This document shows positions 7,805 to 15,700 of a stretch of DNA of 34,068 nt, piece after piece. Below the pieces are notes generated by a model, which was not told the origin of the DNA, did no database searches, and was given only the letters and a program-made list of their open reading frames with translations. Made by a program: the position numbers and the translations under genes. The stretch is from CAYUIG01 sp964444685 (lineage in GTDB: Bacteria; Gemmatimonadota; Gemmatimonadetes; Longimicrobiales; RSA9): NCBI GenBank assembly GCA_964444685.1, contig CAYUIG010000038.1, positions 1 through 34,068 of the forward strand. Direction: 5' to 3'. Positions within the stretch are counted from its first letter, which is position 1, and every line of letters begins with the position of its first letter.

Positions 7805-9121
7805 TTAACGGCTCCGGTTCGAACCCCGCAACGGGTCCACGAACGACACGATCGCATCGATCACGCGCTCGTCCACATGCCCACTGCCCGTGACGTACTC
7901 GGTCGGCGTGGCCAGTCCCTGTCCGGTGATAAACAGATGGTTCAGGTCGGGGAAGAACTCGTACCGGACATCGGGGCGCTCGCCAACCAGTTCGCGCCAG
8001 AGCTGGAGGTCGCGCTCCGTGACCTGATAGTCGCGGCCGCCCTGGACGAAGAGCATGGGCACTTCGAGCACCGCGGCGTGTGCGGCGGGGCGGCGATCCT
8101 CCATGTCGTAGAAGTACGAGGCGGGTGCACCCATGACCGGTTCATCCGGCGCAGCGGTGCGGTTCGCCACGCGTTCCGCAGCCTGCTTGAACTCGAGGAT
8201 GCGCGCCTGCGCCTGCTCCGAAGCGTTGTCGGGAAGCGTTCCCAGGTAGGTGAGCTGCTCGATGATGAGCCCCGCGAGCGTGCGCGGCGATCCTGCGAGC
8301 GAGATCATCCCCGCCGTCTGTGCATCGACCGACGCGATCTCCGGCGCGAGCATCCCGCCGAGCGAGTGGCCCAGTACGAAGATGCGTCGCGAATCGATCG
8401 CCGCATGCGCGCGCAGCGTGTCGAGCGCCGACAGCGCATCATCGATGACTTCTTCCTGAACGGTGACGGACGCGTCCATGCGCGCGGCGTGCACGTACGT
8501 GCGCTTGTCGTAGCGCAGCACCGCGATGCCGCGCGATGCCAGTCCCCACGCGAGGTCGCGGAACGGCCGATTCGGTCCGATCGTTTCGTCGCGGTCGTTC
8601 GGCCCCGATCCGTGGACGAGCACGATGGCGGGATGTGGACCCGGCCCGTGCGGAATCGTGAGCGTGGCGCCCAGGGGAAACTCCGGCGTCCCCACCGTCA
8701 GCGTCTCTTCGCGGAACTGCAGCGTGTCGACGTACGCGGGTGGCACGTACGGCGGTGGCTCCTCTGGCAGTATGAAGAAACCGCCGACGAGCCCGTCCCC
8801 GTCGATCGCCACGCGCAGCTTCAGTGGCTGCTCGCCGAAGCGTGTCGTGAAGTCGACCACGCGGTGGCCCTGCGCATCCTGCACCGCGGCTACCGTCCAC
8901 GCGCCCGGCTCACCCATCGTCGTTAGCTGCGACCACAACGCCTCCATCGCCGCGGCCGGCATCTGCGCCTTCACGACCGGCGCCAGCTTCGTTTCCGCTG
9001 CGGCGAAGTCGCGGTCGCGTAGCAGCACGAGGAAGGAGTCCGCAGCGGCGACTGCGGGATCGATGACCTGCGCGTTCACGGGCGAGGCGATCATCATCGC
9101 GATCAGAATAGTTAGACGCAT
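7805..9121 (-). CDS. Exported alpha/beta hydrolase with DUF3887-like N-terminal domain
   Basis: A 438-residue exported esterase/peptidase-like enzyme. A signal peptide (to about VNAQ, residue 18) is followed by a DUF3887-like domain (about 22-118, with FAAAETKLAPVVKAQMP and LKLRVAIDGDG). The alpha/beta hydrolase domain follows from about 135. Its catalytic triad is visible: Ser253 in GHSLGG, Asp364 in GGRDYQ and His395 in DLNHLF; the oxyanion region is HGSGPNDRDE. The architecture is common in secreted esterases whose natural substrates are mostly unknown. No ribosome binding site precedes the ATG, which instead lies directly behind a -10-like box (see promoter entry). No close partner downstream: 67 bases separate it from the next gene in the same direction. 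Confidence 0.88.
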   Translation of the reverse strand: MRLTILIAMMIASPVNAQVIDPAVAAADSFLVLLRDRDFAAAETKLAPVVKAQMPAAAMEALWSQLTTMGEPGAWTVAAVQDAQGHRVVDFTTRFGEQPLKLRVAIDGDGLVGGFFILPEEPPPYVPPAYVDTLQFREETLTVGTPEFPLGATLTIPHGPGPHPAIVLVHGSGPNDRDETIGPNRPFRDLAWGLASRGIAVLRYDKRTYVHAARMDASVTVQEEVIDDALSALDTLRAHAAIDSRRIFVLGHSLGGMLAPEIASVDAQTAGMISLAGSPRTLAGLIIEQLTYLGTLPDNASEQAQARILEFKQAAERVANRTAAPDEPVMGAPASYFYDMEDRRPAAHAAVLEVPMLFVQGGRDYQVTERDLQLWRELVGERPDVRYEFFPDLNHLFITGQGLATPTEYVTGSGHVDERVIDAIVSFVDPLRGSNRSR

Positions 9122-9124
9122 GTC

Positions 9125-9155
9125 TAAATATTGGTAAGGGCGGCTTGGTTGGCAA
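9125..9155 (-). promoter_or_regulatory. Sigma70-like promoter, probably leaderless
   Basis: On the minus strand TTGCCA (9155-9150), a 17-base spacer and AATATT (9132-9127) lie immediately before the hydrolase ATG at 9121. A transcript would begin at or within a base or two of the start codon, and no Shine-Dalgarno sequence is present. This is what a leaderless message looks like. Confidence 0.5.
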
Positions 9156-9165
9156 GGAAAGAGAG

Positions 9166-9265
9166 NNNNNNNNNNNNNNNNNNNNNNNNNNNNNNNNNNN
9201 NNNNNNNNNNNNNNNNNNNNNNNNNNNNNNNNNNNNNNNNNNNNNNNNNNNNNNNNNNNNNNNNN
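9166..9265. other. Assembly gap (100 N)
   Basis: A second run of exactly 100 undetermined bases. It lies 44 bases upstream of the hydrolase start and directly left of an AT-richer patch, so intergenic or regulatory sequence is missing here. Confidence 0.97.
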
Positions 9266-9275
9266 GGGGTGGGGG

Positions 9276-9353
9276 AAATCCACAGCGGATGGTGGACAAC
9301 GGGGGTTCATCGTGTGGAAATCGTGTCGAAAAATTTGGAAAAATGGTGGATTG
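9276..9353. other. AT-richer non-coding patch with DnaA-box-like words
   Basis: The stretch from the gap to about 9480 holds no convincing gene. Within it AAATCCACA (9276), GGTGGACAA (9291) and TGTGGAAAT (9313) each match the DnaA box TTATCCACA or its complement at 7 of 9 positions. GGTGGATTG (9345) matches at 6. The run AAAAATTTGGAAAAA (9330) is unusually AT-rich for this genome. Leftward genes lie to the left and the first rightward transcription unit to the right. This could be an origin-like or DnaA-regulated site, or chance. Confidence 0.2.
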
Positions 9354-9484
9354 AAGGTGTTACAACGGGGGAAGTCGTGGTGTGTTCGCGAGATGCGTCG
9401 CGGCGATGAGGTAGAGAGTTCCGGGACTTCAGTCTGATTTCGTAATTCGTTGTGTATCAATGTCTTGCGTCAGAGCCGAGATGC

Positions 9485-9513
9485 TTGACGGCGGAATGGC
9501 GGGGTTGTATCCT
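9485..9513 (+). promoter_or_regulatory. Sigma70-type promoter of the candidate ncRNA
   Basis: TTGACG (9485-9490), a spacer of exactly 17 bases, and TATCCT (9508-9513) form a near-consensus promoter. It stands alone in a non-coding region and points towards the structured segment and its terminator. Transcription should start near 9519-9521. Confidence 0.6.
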
Positions 9514-9519
9514 TGAGTC

Positions 9520-9808
9520 AGACGTCAGCGGCCGAGCGATCCGAAGGTCGAGGACGTCGCCTCCGAAAAAGGACGCTTTTTGCGGAGGCCGCTCGCCGGG
9601 ATTTCGGACCCGGAGAGCCGGTTGCGAGGTCACTGGCCGCAACCGAGGACCCCCGGAGAGGGGGCAGACCGAGCCGCCCGGATTGCGCGGCGAGGTACAG
9701 AGAGTTGGATCCGGCCGCACCTTCGGGTGTGGGTCCGAAATCCACCGGAGATCGGCTCTCGCCAGTGTCATGGACCCCCGAGGTCCGGTTCGCCGGCCTC
9801 GGGGGTTT
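9520..9808 (+). ncRNA. Candidate structured non-coding RNA (~290 nt), family not recognised
   Basis: No convincing gene is present here, yet the sequence is dense in complementary segments. GACGTC (9521-9526) pairs with 9553-9558 around an inner CGGCC/GGTCG helix. GCCTCCGAAAAAG (9559-9571) pairs with 9576-9589 with one bulged base. GGATTTCGGACCC (9599-9611) is perfectly complementary over 13 bases to 9731-9743 and encloses CGGTTGCG (9619-9626)/CGCAACCG (9638-9645) and CCCCC/GGGGG (9650-9664). A CCGCACC-TTCG-GGTGTGG hairpin (9715-9732) partly competes with the 13-bp helix. A strong promoter precedes it and a terminator hairpin closes it. I checked by eye for RNase P, tmRNA, SRP and 6S signatures and did not find them. 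The downstream gene is on the opposite strand, so this is not a leader. Confidence 0.5.
9774..9808 (+). terminator. Rho-independent terminator of the candidate ncRNA
   Basis: CCCCCGAGG (9775-9783) pairs with CCTCGGGGG (9797-9805), with an inner CCGG-TTCG-CCGG tetraloop hairpin, followed by TTTGT. The T-run is short but the stem is very stable. It could also serve the leftward gene from the other side less well. Confidence 0.6.
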
Positions 9809-9846
9809 GTGCATCCGGCTGCCGAGGGTCGTGGGTCGTGGGAGTG

Positions 9847-10131
9847 CTACGAGAGGTTGAGCATGACGTAGCCGACTACGAGCACGACGCCGACGGCTCC
9901 GGCCCAGGCGAGGGAGCGTAGTGCGGCCACCTGGAGTTTCCGCGCCAGGATCCAACCTGCGAAGAGACCTCCGATCCCACCGATGAAGAAGCCGCCGAGT
10001 GCATCGGCGAGGGCATCCCAGCCCATGTCGCTGCCGGTGCGGCCGGCGATGATGGCACCTGCGCAGGCGGCGAGCACGCCGAGGGAGAGCGAGAGCACGA
10101 TGCCGTAGACGATGCGTCCGGTGTCGTTCAT
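9847..10131 (-). CDS. Small membrane protein (3 membrane segments)
   Basis: A 94-residue hydrophobic protein with segments at about 8-30, 44-64 and 72-92 and little else. The middle segment is glycine-rich (LGGFFIGGIGGLFAGWILARK), suggesting tight helix packing. The start at 10131 overlaps the stop of the NTR-like gene as ATGA, so they are probably co-translated. Function unknown. Confidence 0.72.
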   Translation of the reverse strand: MNDTGRIVYGIVLSLSLGVLAACAGAIIAGRTGSDMGWDALADALGGFFIGGIGGLFAGWILARKLQVAALRSLAWAGAVGVVLVVGYVMLNLS

Positions 10132-11051
10132 GGACGCCGTCCGCCGTTGCAGGGGCAGCGGCCGTTGCAGGCCTGGTGGAACTGCTCGAACGCGTTGCGT
10201 CCGTAGATGGCTGCCTCTTCGTGGATGGGAACGCCGCGTTCGACATCGATGATGAGGTCGGTGAACTGCACGGTTCCCCAGACGACGCGCACGAAGAGGA
10301 GTTTCTCGCTGATCCAGATCGGCTGCGGCATGGCGCGCGCATCAATCGCGGTGACGCGAAGGAGATGCGGTCGTTCGTTGTCGATGAAGACGAATCCGCC
10401 CGCGAAGCCGACGACCTCACCTTCGGGGCGATATCCCGTCCAGAATCGGTATGCGCCGTTTGGAGAAGTGATCCCGCCGGTGTCCGGTGGCGGGCCGGCG
10501 ACGGTGTCGATGCGTATGCGATCGCGCAGCTCGCGTGGGGGTGCGCCCGTGTGTGCGATACGCGGCTCGTTCCAACAGGCGGGTGACGTGTGGAAGTCGA
10601 ACGTTTCCTGCTTCCCTTCCGCGAGTTCTTCCAGCCGCGCGATGATGCGGAGCGGAGGCAGTCCGAGGAAGGGCTCCTGCCGCCATGAGAACGGCGGATC
10701 CTCGTAGCGCCGGCTGCCGGAGCAGGTGTTGAACCACGCGAGTGCCGGATCGCGGGGATCACCGCGCGAAGCGAAGACGATGTAGGTCTCGCCGGGACGC
10801 ACGTCGACGCCGCAGGAAGCCGAACCGATCGGCGTCGCGAAGCGGACCTCTTCGATCCGGCCGCGGTAGACCGGGAATCGCAGGGTGAAGCGGACCTCGA
10901 GGTGCGGTGCGGCGCCGGGCGGCTGGACGTGCACGATCTCGTCGGCGCGGGCGACGACGACGATCTCGGCCGCATCGAAGTACTGCTCGATGGTGAGCTG
11001 CGGGCAGCGGCACGCGGTCCCGGCCGCGAGTGCGAGGAAAAGCGGGAGCAT
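10128..11051 (-). CDS. Exported NTR/TIMP-like domain protein
   Basis: A 307-residue product starting at 11051 (GGAG seven bases upstream; longer readings to 11192 have no support). A very short signal peptide leads to CRCPQLTIEQYFDAAEIVVV (Cys14, Cys16). A strand pattern with VRFTLRFPVYRGRIEEV, SASCGVDVRPGETYIVFAS and TCSGSRRY follows. This CxC start, the ADxVxxG-like strand, the GETYIVFA strand and the Cys of the final CSG are the hallmarks of bacterial netrin/TIMP-like domains (about 14-120). The C-terminal ~180 residues are unassigned, end in a Cys-rich CNGRCPCNGGRRP, and may bind metal or form disulfides. Probably periplasmic or surface-exposed; function unknown. Confidence 0.7.
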   Translation of the reverse strand: MLPLFLALAAGTACRCPQLTIEQYFDAAEIVVVARADEIVHVQPPGAAPHLEVRFTLRFPVYRGRIEEVRFATPIGSASCGVDVRPGETYIVFASRGDPRDPALAWFNTCSGSRRYEDPPFSWRQEPFLGLPPLRIIARLEELAEGKQETFDFHTSPACWNEPRIAHTGAPPRELRDRIRIDTVAGPPPDTGGITSPNGAYRFWTGYRPEGEVVGFAGGFVFIDNERPHLLRVTAIDARAMPQPIWISEKLLFVRVVWGTVQFTDLIIDVERGVPIHEEAAIYGRNAFEQFHQACNGRCPCNGGRRP

Positions 11052-11106
11052 GGGTTCTCCGTGTCCTGGAGTGCCCTCAAGATGCGCGGGGGCCGCGGCG
11101 ACGGAA

Positions 11107-11124
11107 ATCACATTCTCGTGTGAT
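11107..11124. promoter_or_regulatory. Perfect palindrome in divergent intergenic region
   Basis: ATCACA-TTCTCG-TGTGAT is a perfect 6+6 inverted repeat with a 6-base spacer. It lies between the leftward NTR-like gene (start 11051) and the rightward lipoprotein gene (start 11210). The position fits an operator controlling one or both. It is the mirror of the CRP arrangement (TGTGA-N6-TCACA), so it is not a CRP site as such. Confidence 0.35.
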
Positions 11125-11209
11125 ACCGCCGGACCGTCCGGCAACCGAACGTGGAGGCGGCGGCCGCGGCGTCGCGGCCGCGGCATGGACACGATACGGG
11201 AGGCCCTCC

Positions 11210-11803
11210 ATGACGAGGATGTTCGCGTTCCTCATGCTGGCTGCGGGAGTGGTCGCGTGCGGCGGCGGAGATGAGGCCGAGACGTCGCCGCCGGCGACGC
11301 TCGAGGAAGCGATGGAGCAGGCGACGCAGGTCATCCAGCAGCAAACGGGCGACGTCGAGCCGGTGTCGGCGGAGAAGCTCCAGTCGCGGCTGCCCGAGGA
11401 GGTGGACGGGCTGGCGCGGACGGGTGTGGAGCGGGCGGAGTCGGGAGCGATGGGCATGAAGATGAGCATGACCACGGCGGAGTACGAGGGCACGGAGGGC
11501 CGGCGGGCATCGATTGTAATCAGCGATCTCGGCGGCCTCGGCATGGGTGCGATGAGCGCGGCGGCGTGGTCGATGACGGAGTTCGACCGCACGACGTCGA
11601 GTGGTTTCGAGCGCACCGTACGTTTTGACGGGCTGAAGGCGATGGAATCGCAGTCGAGTGCCGGCGGATACGTGCACACGGAGCTGAACATCCTGGTCGG
11701 GCAGCGTTTCCTTGTGCAGGTGAAGGGACGCAACGTCGAGCTCGATGCGCTGCGCGACGCGGCGCGCGCGCTGGACTTGCGCGACCTGGCTGGCGAGGGC
11801 TGA
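11210..11803 (+). CDS. Putative lipoprotein of unknown function
   Basis: A 197-residue product with a signal peptide and a probable lipidation site at GVVACGGGDE. A GGAG site lies eight bases upstream; the longer frame from 11030 is unsupported. The mature part starts with an acidic, Gln-rich helix (TLEEAMEQATQVIQQQ) and has a compact domain with repeated strands (ASIVISDLGG, RTVRFDGLKAMESQS, VHTELNILVGQRFLVQVKG). I do not recognise the family. The stop overlaps the start of the OmpA gene (TGATG), so the pair is probably anchored together in the outer membrane/periplasm. The leader contains CGGCCGCG-GCGT-CGCGGCCG (11161-11180), a strong hairpin. Confidence 0.75.
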   Translation: MTRMFAFLMLAAGVVACGGGDEAETSPPATLEEAMEQATQVIQQQTGDVEPVSAEKLQSRLPEEVDGLARTGVERAESGAMGMKMSMTTAEYEGTEGRRASIVISDLGGLGMGAMSAAAWSMTEFDRTTSSGFERTVRFDGLKAMESQSSAGGYVHTELNILVGQRFLVQVKGRNVELDALRDAARALDLRDLAGEG

Positions 11804-12702
11804 TGCGCATGCTACGTATCGCGTTGTGCGCGCTCGTCACGCTTTTGTCCCCAACCGTGGTCATCGGCCAGCAGGAGGACCACCCGCTCGTGTCGCGCTA
11901 CCAGGGCTCGGAGGTGGACCGGAAGGATGTCGAGGAGTTCGCGCAGTACCGGCTGATCACGGGACTGAACGGGAACGAATTCGAGGGACGCGAGGTCGAG
12001 GGGAAGGTCACGCGCATCGTCTACCGCAATCCAGCCGACCGCTCGACGCTCGAGATCTTCCGCAACTATCGCAGTGCGCTCGAGGCGGCGGACATGGAGC
12101 CGCTGTTCACGTGCGAGATGGATGCGTGCGGCCCGGCGTACGCACGCAGCGCGTGGGGCCGGTACAACGGTCTGTTCGTCGCCGCCGACGGCGATCCGCG
12201 CTACATCGCGGGCGTGGTGCGCACGCGCACCGGCACCGCGTACGTAGCGCTGCTGGTCGGCCGGGCGCGTACGCAGCTGGACGTGGTGGAAGTCAGGGCC
12301 ATGGAAGGCGACATGGTGGTTGCGGACGCGGCGGCGCTGAAGTCGGGGCTCGAGCGCGATGGCCGGGTGAGCGTGTACGGCATCTTCTTCGACACGGACC
12401 GTGCGGAAGTGAAGCCGGAGTCGCGACCGGCACTCGAGGCGATCGCAGAGGTGTTGCGCGACAGTCCGCAGCTGCGGCTGTTCGTGGTGGGCCACACCGA
12501 CATGACCGGTGACCTCGCACACAACCAGCAGCTGTCGGAAGCGCGCGCACGCGCGGTGGTCTCTGCGCTGGTCGAGCAGTTCGGTGTGGCCTCAGCGCGG
12601 CTGGATGGATACGGCGTGGGTCCACTCTCGCCTGCGGCCACGAACGATACGGAGGAGGGTCGCCGGCTGAATCGGCGCGTGGAGCTGGTCGCGCGGCGGT
12701 AG
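11803..12702 (+). CDS. OmpA-family protein with N-terminal DUF4892-like domain
   Basis: A 299-residue exported protein. A signal peptide (to about VIGQ) is followed by a domain (about 25-185) containing HPLVSRYQGSEVDRKDVEEF, VTRIVYRNPADRSTLEIFRN and the two-Cys stretch FTCEMDACGPAY, matching the DUF4892 pattern. From ~186 an OmpA peptidoglycan-binding domain follows: GIFFDTDRAEVKPES, VVGHTDMTGD, LSEARARAVVSAL and the terminal NRRVELV. Such proteins tether outer-membrane components to peptidoglycan through the meso-diaminopimelate pocket. Co-translated with the upstream lipoprotein and followed by a terminator. Confidence 0.9.
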   Translation: MRMLRIALCALVTLLSPTVVIGQQEDHPLVSRYQGSEVDRKDVEEFAQYRLITGLNGNEFEGREVEGKVTRIVYRNPADRSTLEIFRNYRSALEAADMEPLFTCEMDACGPAYARSAWGRYNGLFVAADGDPRYIAGVVRTRTGTAYVALLVGRARTQLDVVEVRAMEGDMVVADAAALKSGLERDGRVSVYGIFFDTDRAEVKPESRPALEAIAEVLRDSPQLRLFVVGHTDMTGDLAHNQQLSEARARAVVSALVEQFGVASARLDGYGVGPLSPAATNDTEEGRRLNRRVELVARR

Positions 12703-12737
12703 ACGCTGGCGCCGGCACGGACGGTTGGTTATCCGTG

Positions 12738-12774
12738 GGGTGGGCCGGCATGCGCGCGGCCCACCCTTCTCTTT
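12738..12774 (+). terminator. Rho-independent terminator after the OmpA gene
   Basis: GGGTGGGCC (12738-12746) and GGCCCACCC (12758-12766) form a perfect 9-bp stem with an 11-base loop, followed by TTCTCTTT. It separates the lipoprotein/OmpA unit from the sensor kinase. It also argues that the kinase starts after it at 12792 rather than at in-frame ATGs (12735, 12750) in or next to the hairpin. Confidence 0.75.
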
Positions 12775-12791
12775 CCTGGACAGGCGCGACG

Positions 12792-15700
12792 ATGCGGAGA
12801 TTGCCGCTGCTCGGCGTCGGTGCTGCGGCGTTGCTCGCGCCCGGCAGCGCACGCGCACAGATCGAGGCGCCGCACCGGCCGATCCGGTTCGAGCGCGCCG
12901 CGGTCGAACCGTTCCTTCCCCAGAGTTCGGTCTACGTCATTCACGAGGATCGGCGGGGCCTGCTGTGGTTCGCCACTCGCGAAGGTCTGGGCCGCTGGGA
13001 CGGCTACCAGATGCGCACGTGGAAAGCCACGCCGTTCGACGCGAACGCACTCTCGGGCAACGTTGTGCGCAAGCTGGTGGAGGACTCGGCCGGCAACATC
13101 TGGGTTGCAACGCAGCCCAACGACCGGATGCCGATGCGGGTCGCGAGGCTGGCCGCGCCGGACCACGAGCGGGTCGAGCGGTTTCCCTTCGAGGACGCGG
13201 TTCCGTTCATCGGCCCGGCGGGCTCCGCCTGGATCGTCGATCGGGACAGCGTGCGACGGTACGACGGGCACGGCTTCACGGCCGTCACAGGACGGCTCGC
13301 ACACGCCCCACCGAACGCCGCGCGCATCGATCGCGACGGGACCCTGTGGATCGGTGATGTCCAGGGCCACGTCGAACGGCACGACCCGGGCGGCGCAGCG
13401 ATCATTCTCGACGATGAAGATCGCCGGCCGAGCAATCCGTCGGTGTCAGGCGCAGCGGACCTCTTCCGCGACGACCGCGGCCAGTTGTGGGTCATGGGGC
13501 TCGGGTTGAAGCGCGTATCGCCCGACCGCACGCGGCTGGTCCGGCCGCCCGGTCTGGTTTCGCCGCTCGATACGGTCGGCACGGCCGACATGATCCAGGA
13601 CCCCGACGGCTGGTTGTGGCTGGCTACGCTCGATGGCGTCTACCGCTTCGACCCGGCCATGACGACGGTCGAACGGCATTCACTGCATCTGCCGGGCGAG
13701 GTTCGTACGCAGAACTGGGTGCTGGGACTGCTGCGCGACCGCTCCGGCGCCTTCTGGGCCGGCACTCCGTGGGGCCTGCACCGCTACGACCCGTTCGCCG
13801 ATGCCTTCGGCTTCCTCGGCCACGATCCGGACGTCGACGATACGCTCGGCAGCGGGCTCGTGCTCTCACTCCTCGAGGACGAGAGGGGGGCGCTCTGGGT
13901 CGGCACATTGGGAGGTGGCCTGAACCGCGTGGACCGGCGGACCGGCGAGATTCGCCACTTCCCGCATCGCCCGGGCGATCCGACGAGCCTGCCGAACGAC
14001 TGGGTCTGGAGCCTCGCCGATGCGGGTAGCGGACGCGTGTGGGCGGGTACGGAAACGGGGCTGGCACTCGTGGACCCGGCGTCGTGGACCGTGCGGACAT
14101 TCGACGTGGGAGCGGTGAAAGCCCCATGGACGCCCGGCGTGTTCGCGCTCCGAACGGACTCCACCGGCGGCTTGTGGATGGGACACAGCGGCGAAATAGC
14201 GTATCGGCGGCCGGACGGCTCCGTGCGTCGCTTCGCACTGCCCGTGGCGGCGGAAACGAACCAGATCCTTCCCGAGGGCGACCATATCTGGGCCGCGACC
14301 GGTGCGGGTCTCTTGCGGATGGACGTGCGGACGGGCGCCGTTCGCGCGTTCCGATCGGACCGGAGCGATCCACGGTCGCTGAGCCATGACGTGGTCATCT
14401 CGCTGCTCCGGGACCGGCAGGGACGACTGTGGGCCGGTACGAACAGCGGGCTGAACCGGCTCGAGGCCGACTCCACTTTCACGCACTACGGTGAAGAAGA
14501 CGGCTTCCCCAGTTCGGTCATCTACTCCATGCTCGAGGACGATGATGGGCGGCTCTGGCTGGGCACGAACCGCGGCCTGGTCCGATTCGATCCGACCGCA
14601 CCGGCCGGCCAGCGCGTGCGTGTCTACGACGCGCGCAGCGGCGTGGGCAACATCGAGTTCAACCGCAACGCGGCCCTGCGTACGCGCGACGGGACCTTCC
14701 ACTTCGGCGGCGACCGCGGCATCACCTTCTTCGATGCGACATCGCTCCGCGACAACCCGTGGCGGCCCCCCGTAGTGATCACGGCGCTGCACCGCGCCAA
14801 CCGTGACGGGATGCGAATCGACCCGTACGTGGGGCCGGCGCCGATCGTACTCGAGCCGGGAGACTACACGGTGACGTTCGAGCTCGCGGCGCTCAGCTTC
14901 TCCAACCCGGAGCGGAATCAATACGAGTACGTTCTCGAGGGCTTCGACCCGCACTGGGTCCAGGCGGGGACGAACCGCTTCGCGTCGTACACCAACCTGC
15001 CGCCGGGCCGTTACGTGTTCCGCGCGCGGGCGGCCAACGACGATGGCCTGTGGAGTGACGCAGTGCTTGCGCAGGAAGTGATCGTCGAGCCTTGGTTCTG
15101 GGAGACGAGGTGGTTCCGCGCAATCGCACTGCTGTTGCTGGTCGGATTCGTGGCGGCGGGCACGGCATGGGTGCAGCGCGAGCGGCACCGTCGCGCACTG
15201 GCGGCGCTGCGCTACCGCGAAGCGCTCGAGGAAGAGCGCAGCCGCATCTCGCGCGACATGCACGACGAGGTCGGCGCGAGTCTCACGGAGATTGCCATCC
15301 TGAGCGACCTCGCAATCCGCAGAAACGGGGAGGCCGCACAGGCGCGGCGGGACCTCGAGAAGATCTCGGTTCGCTCGCGGGCAATGCTCGACGCGATCGG
15401 CGAGATCGTGTGGGCTCTGAATCCGGCGCACGATCGTGCCGAGCACCTGTCCTCGTACCTGCGCGCATACGCCGCGGAGATTGCAGAGAGCGCCGGCCTG
15501 CGTGCGGAGCTCGTGTTCGGTGCTACGGCGGATGTGACGCTGAGCTCCGAGTACCGTCGCAACGTATTCCTGATCGCGAAGGAAGCACTCGCGAACGCGT
15601 CGAGTCACGCACGCGCCCAAACGGTGCGCGTGGAGTTCGAAGTTCTTGAGGATCGGCTGCGTCTCGCCATTGTCGATGACGGCATTGGCTTCGCCGGCGC

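Noticed and set aside
9457..9771. Open frames on both strands over the candidate RNA
   Set aside because: Both strands are open here, none of the frames has a ribosome site or recognisable pattern, and the sequence is dominated by inverted repeats. A structured RNA explains it better.
9520..9808. RNase P RNA, tmRNA, SRP RNA or 6S RNA
   Set aside because: The GAGGAAAGTC/ACAGAA-type core, a tRNA-like 3' end with CCA, the SRP GGAAGCAG loop and the single long 6S hairpin are all absent. An ACAGAGAG match at 9697 has no supporting context.
11107..11124. CRP/FNR binding site
   Set aside because: The half-sites are in the reverse order (TCACA-N6-TGTGA instead of TGTGA-N6-TCACA).
12735..12791. Earlier starts for the propeller kinase
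   Set aside because: The ATGs at 12735 and 12750 lie at or inside the terminator hairpin. The signal peptide begins at 12792.
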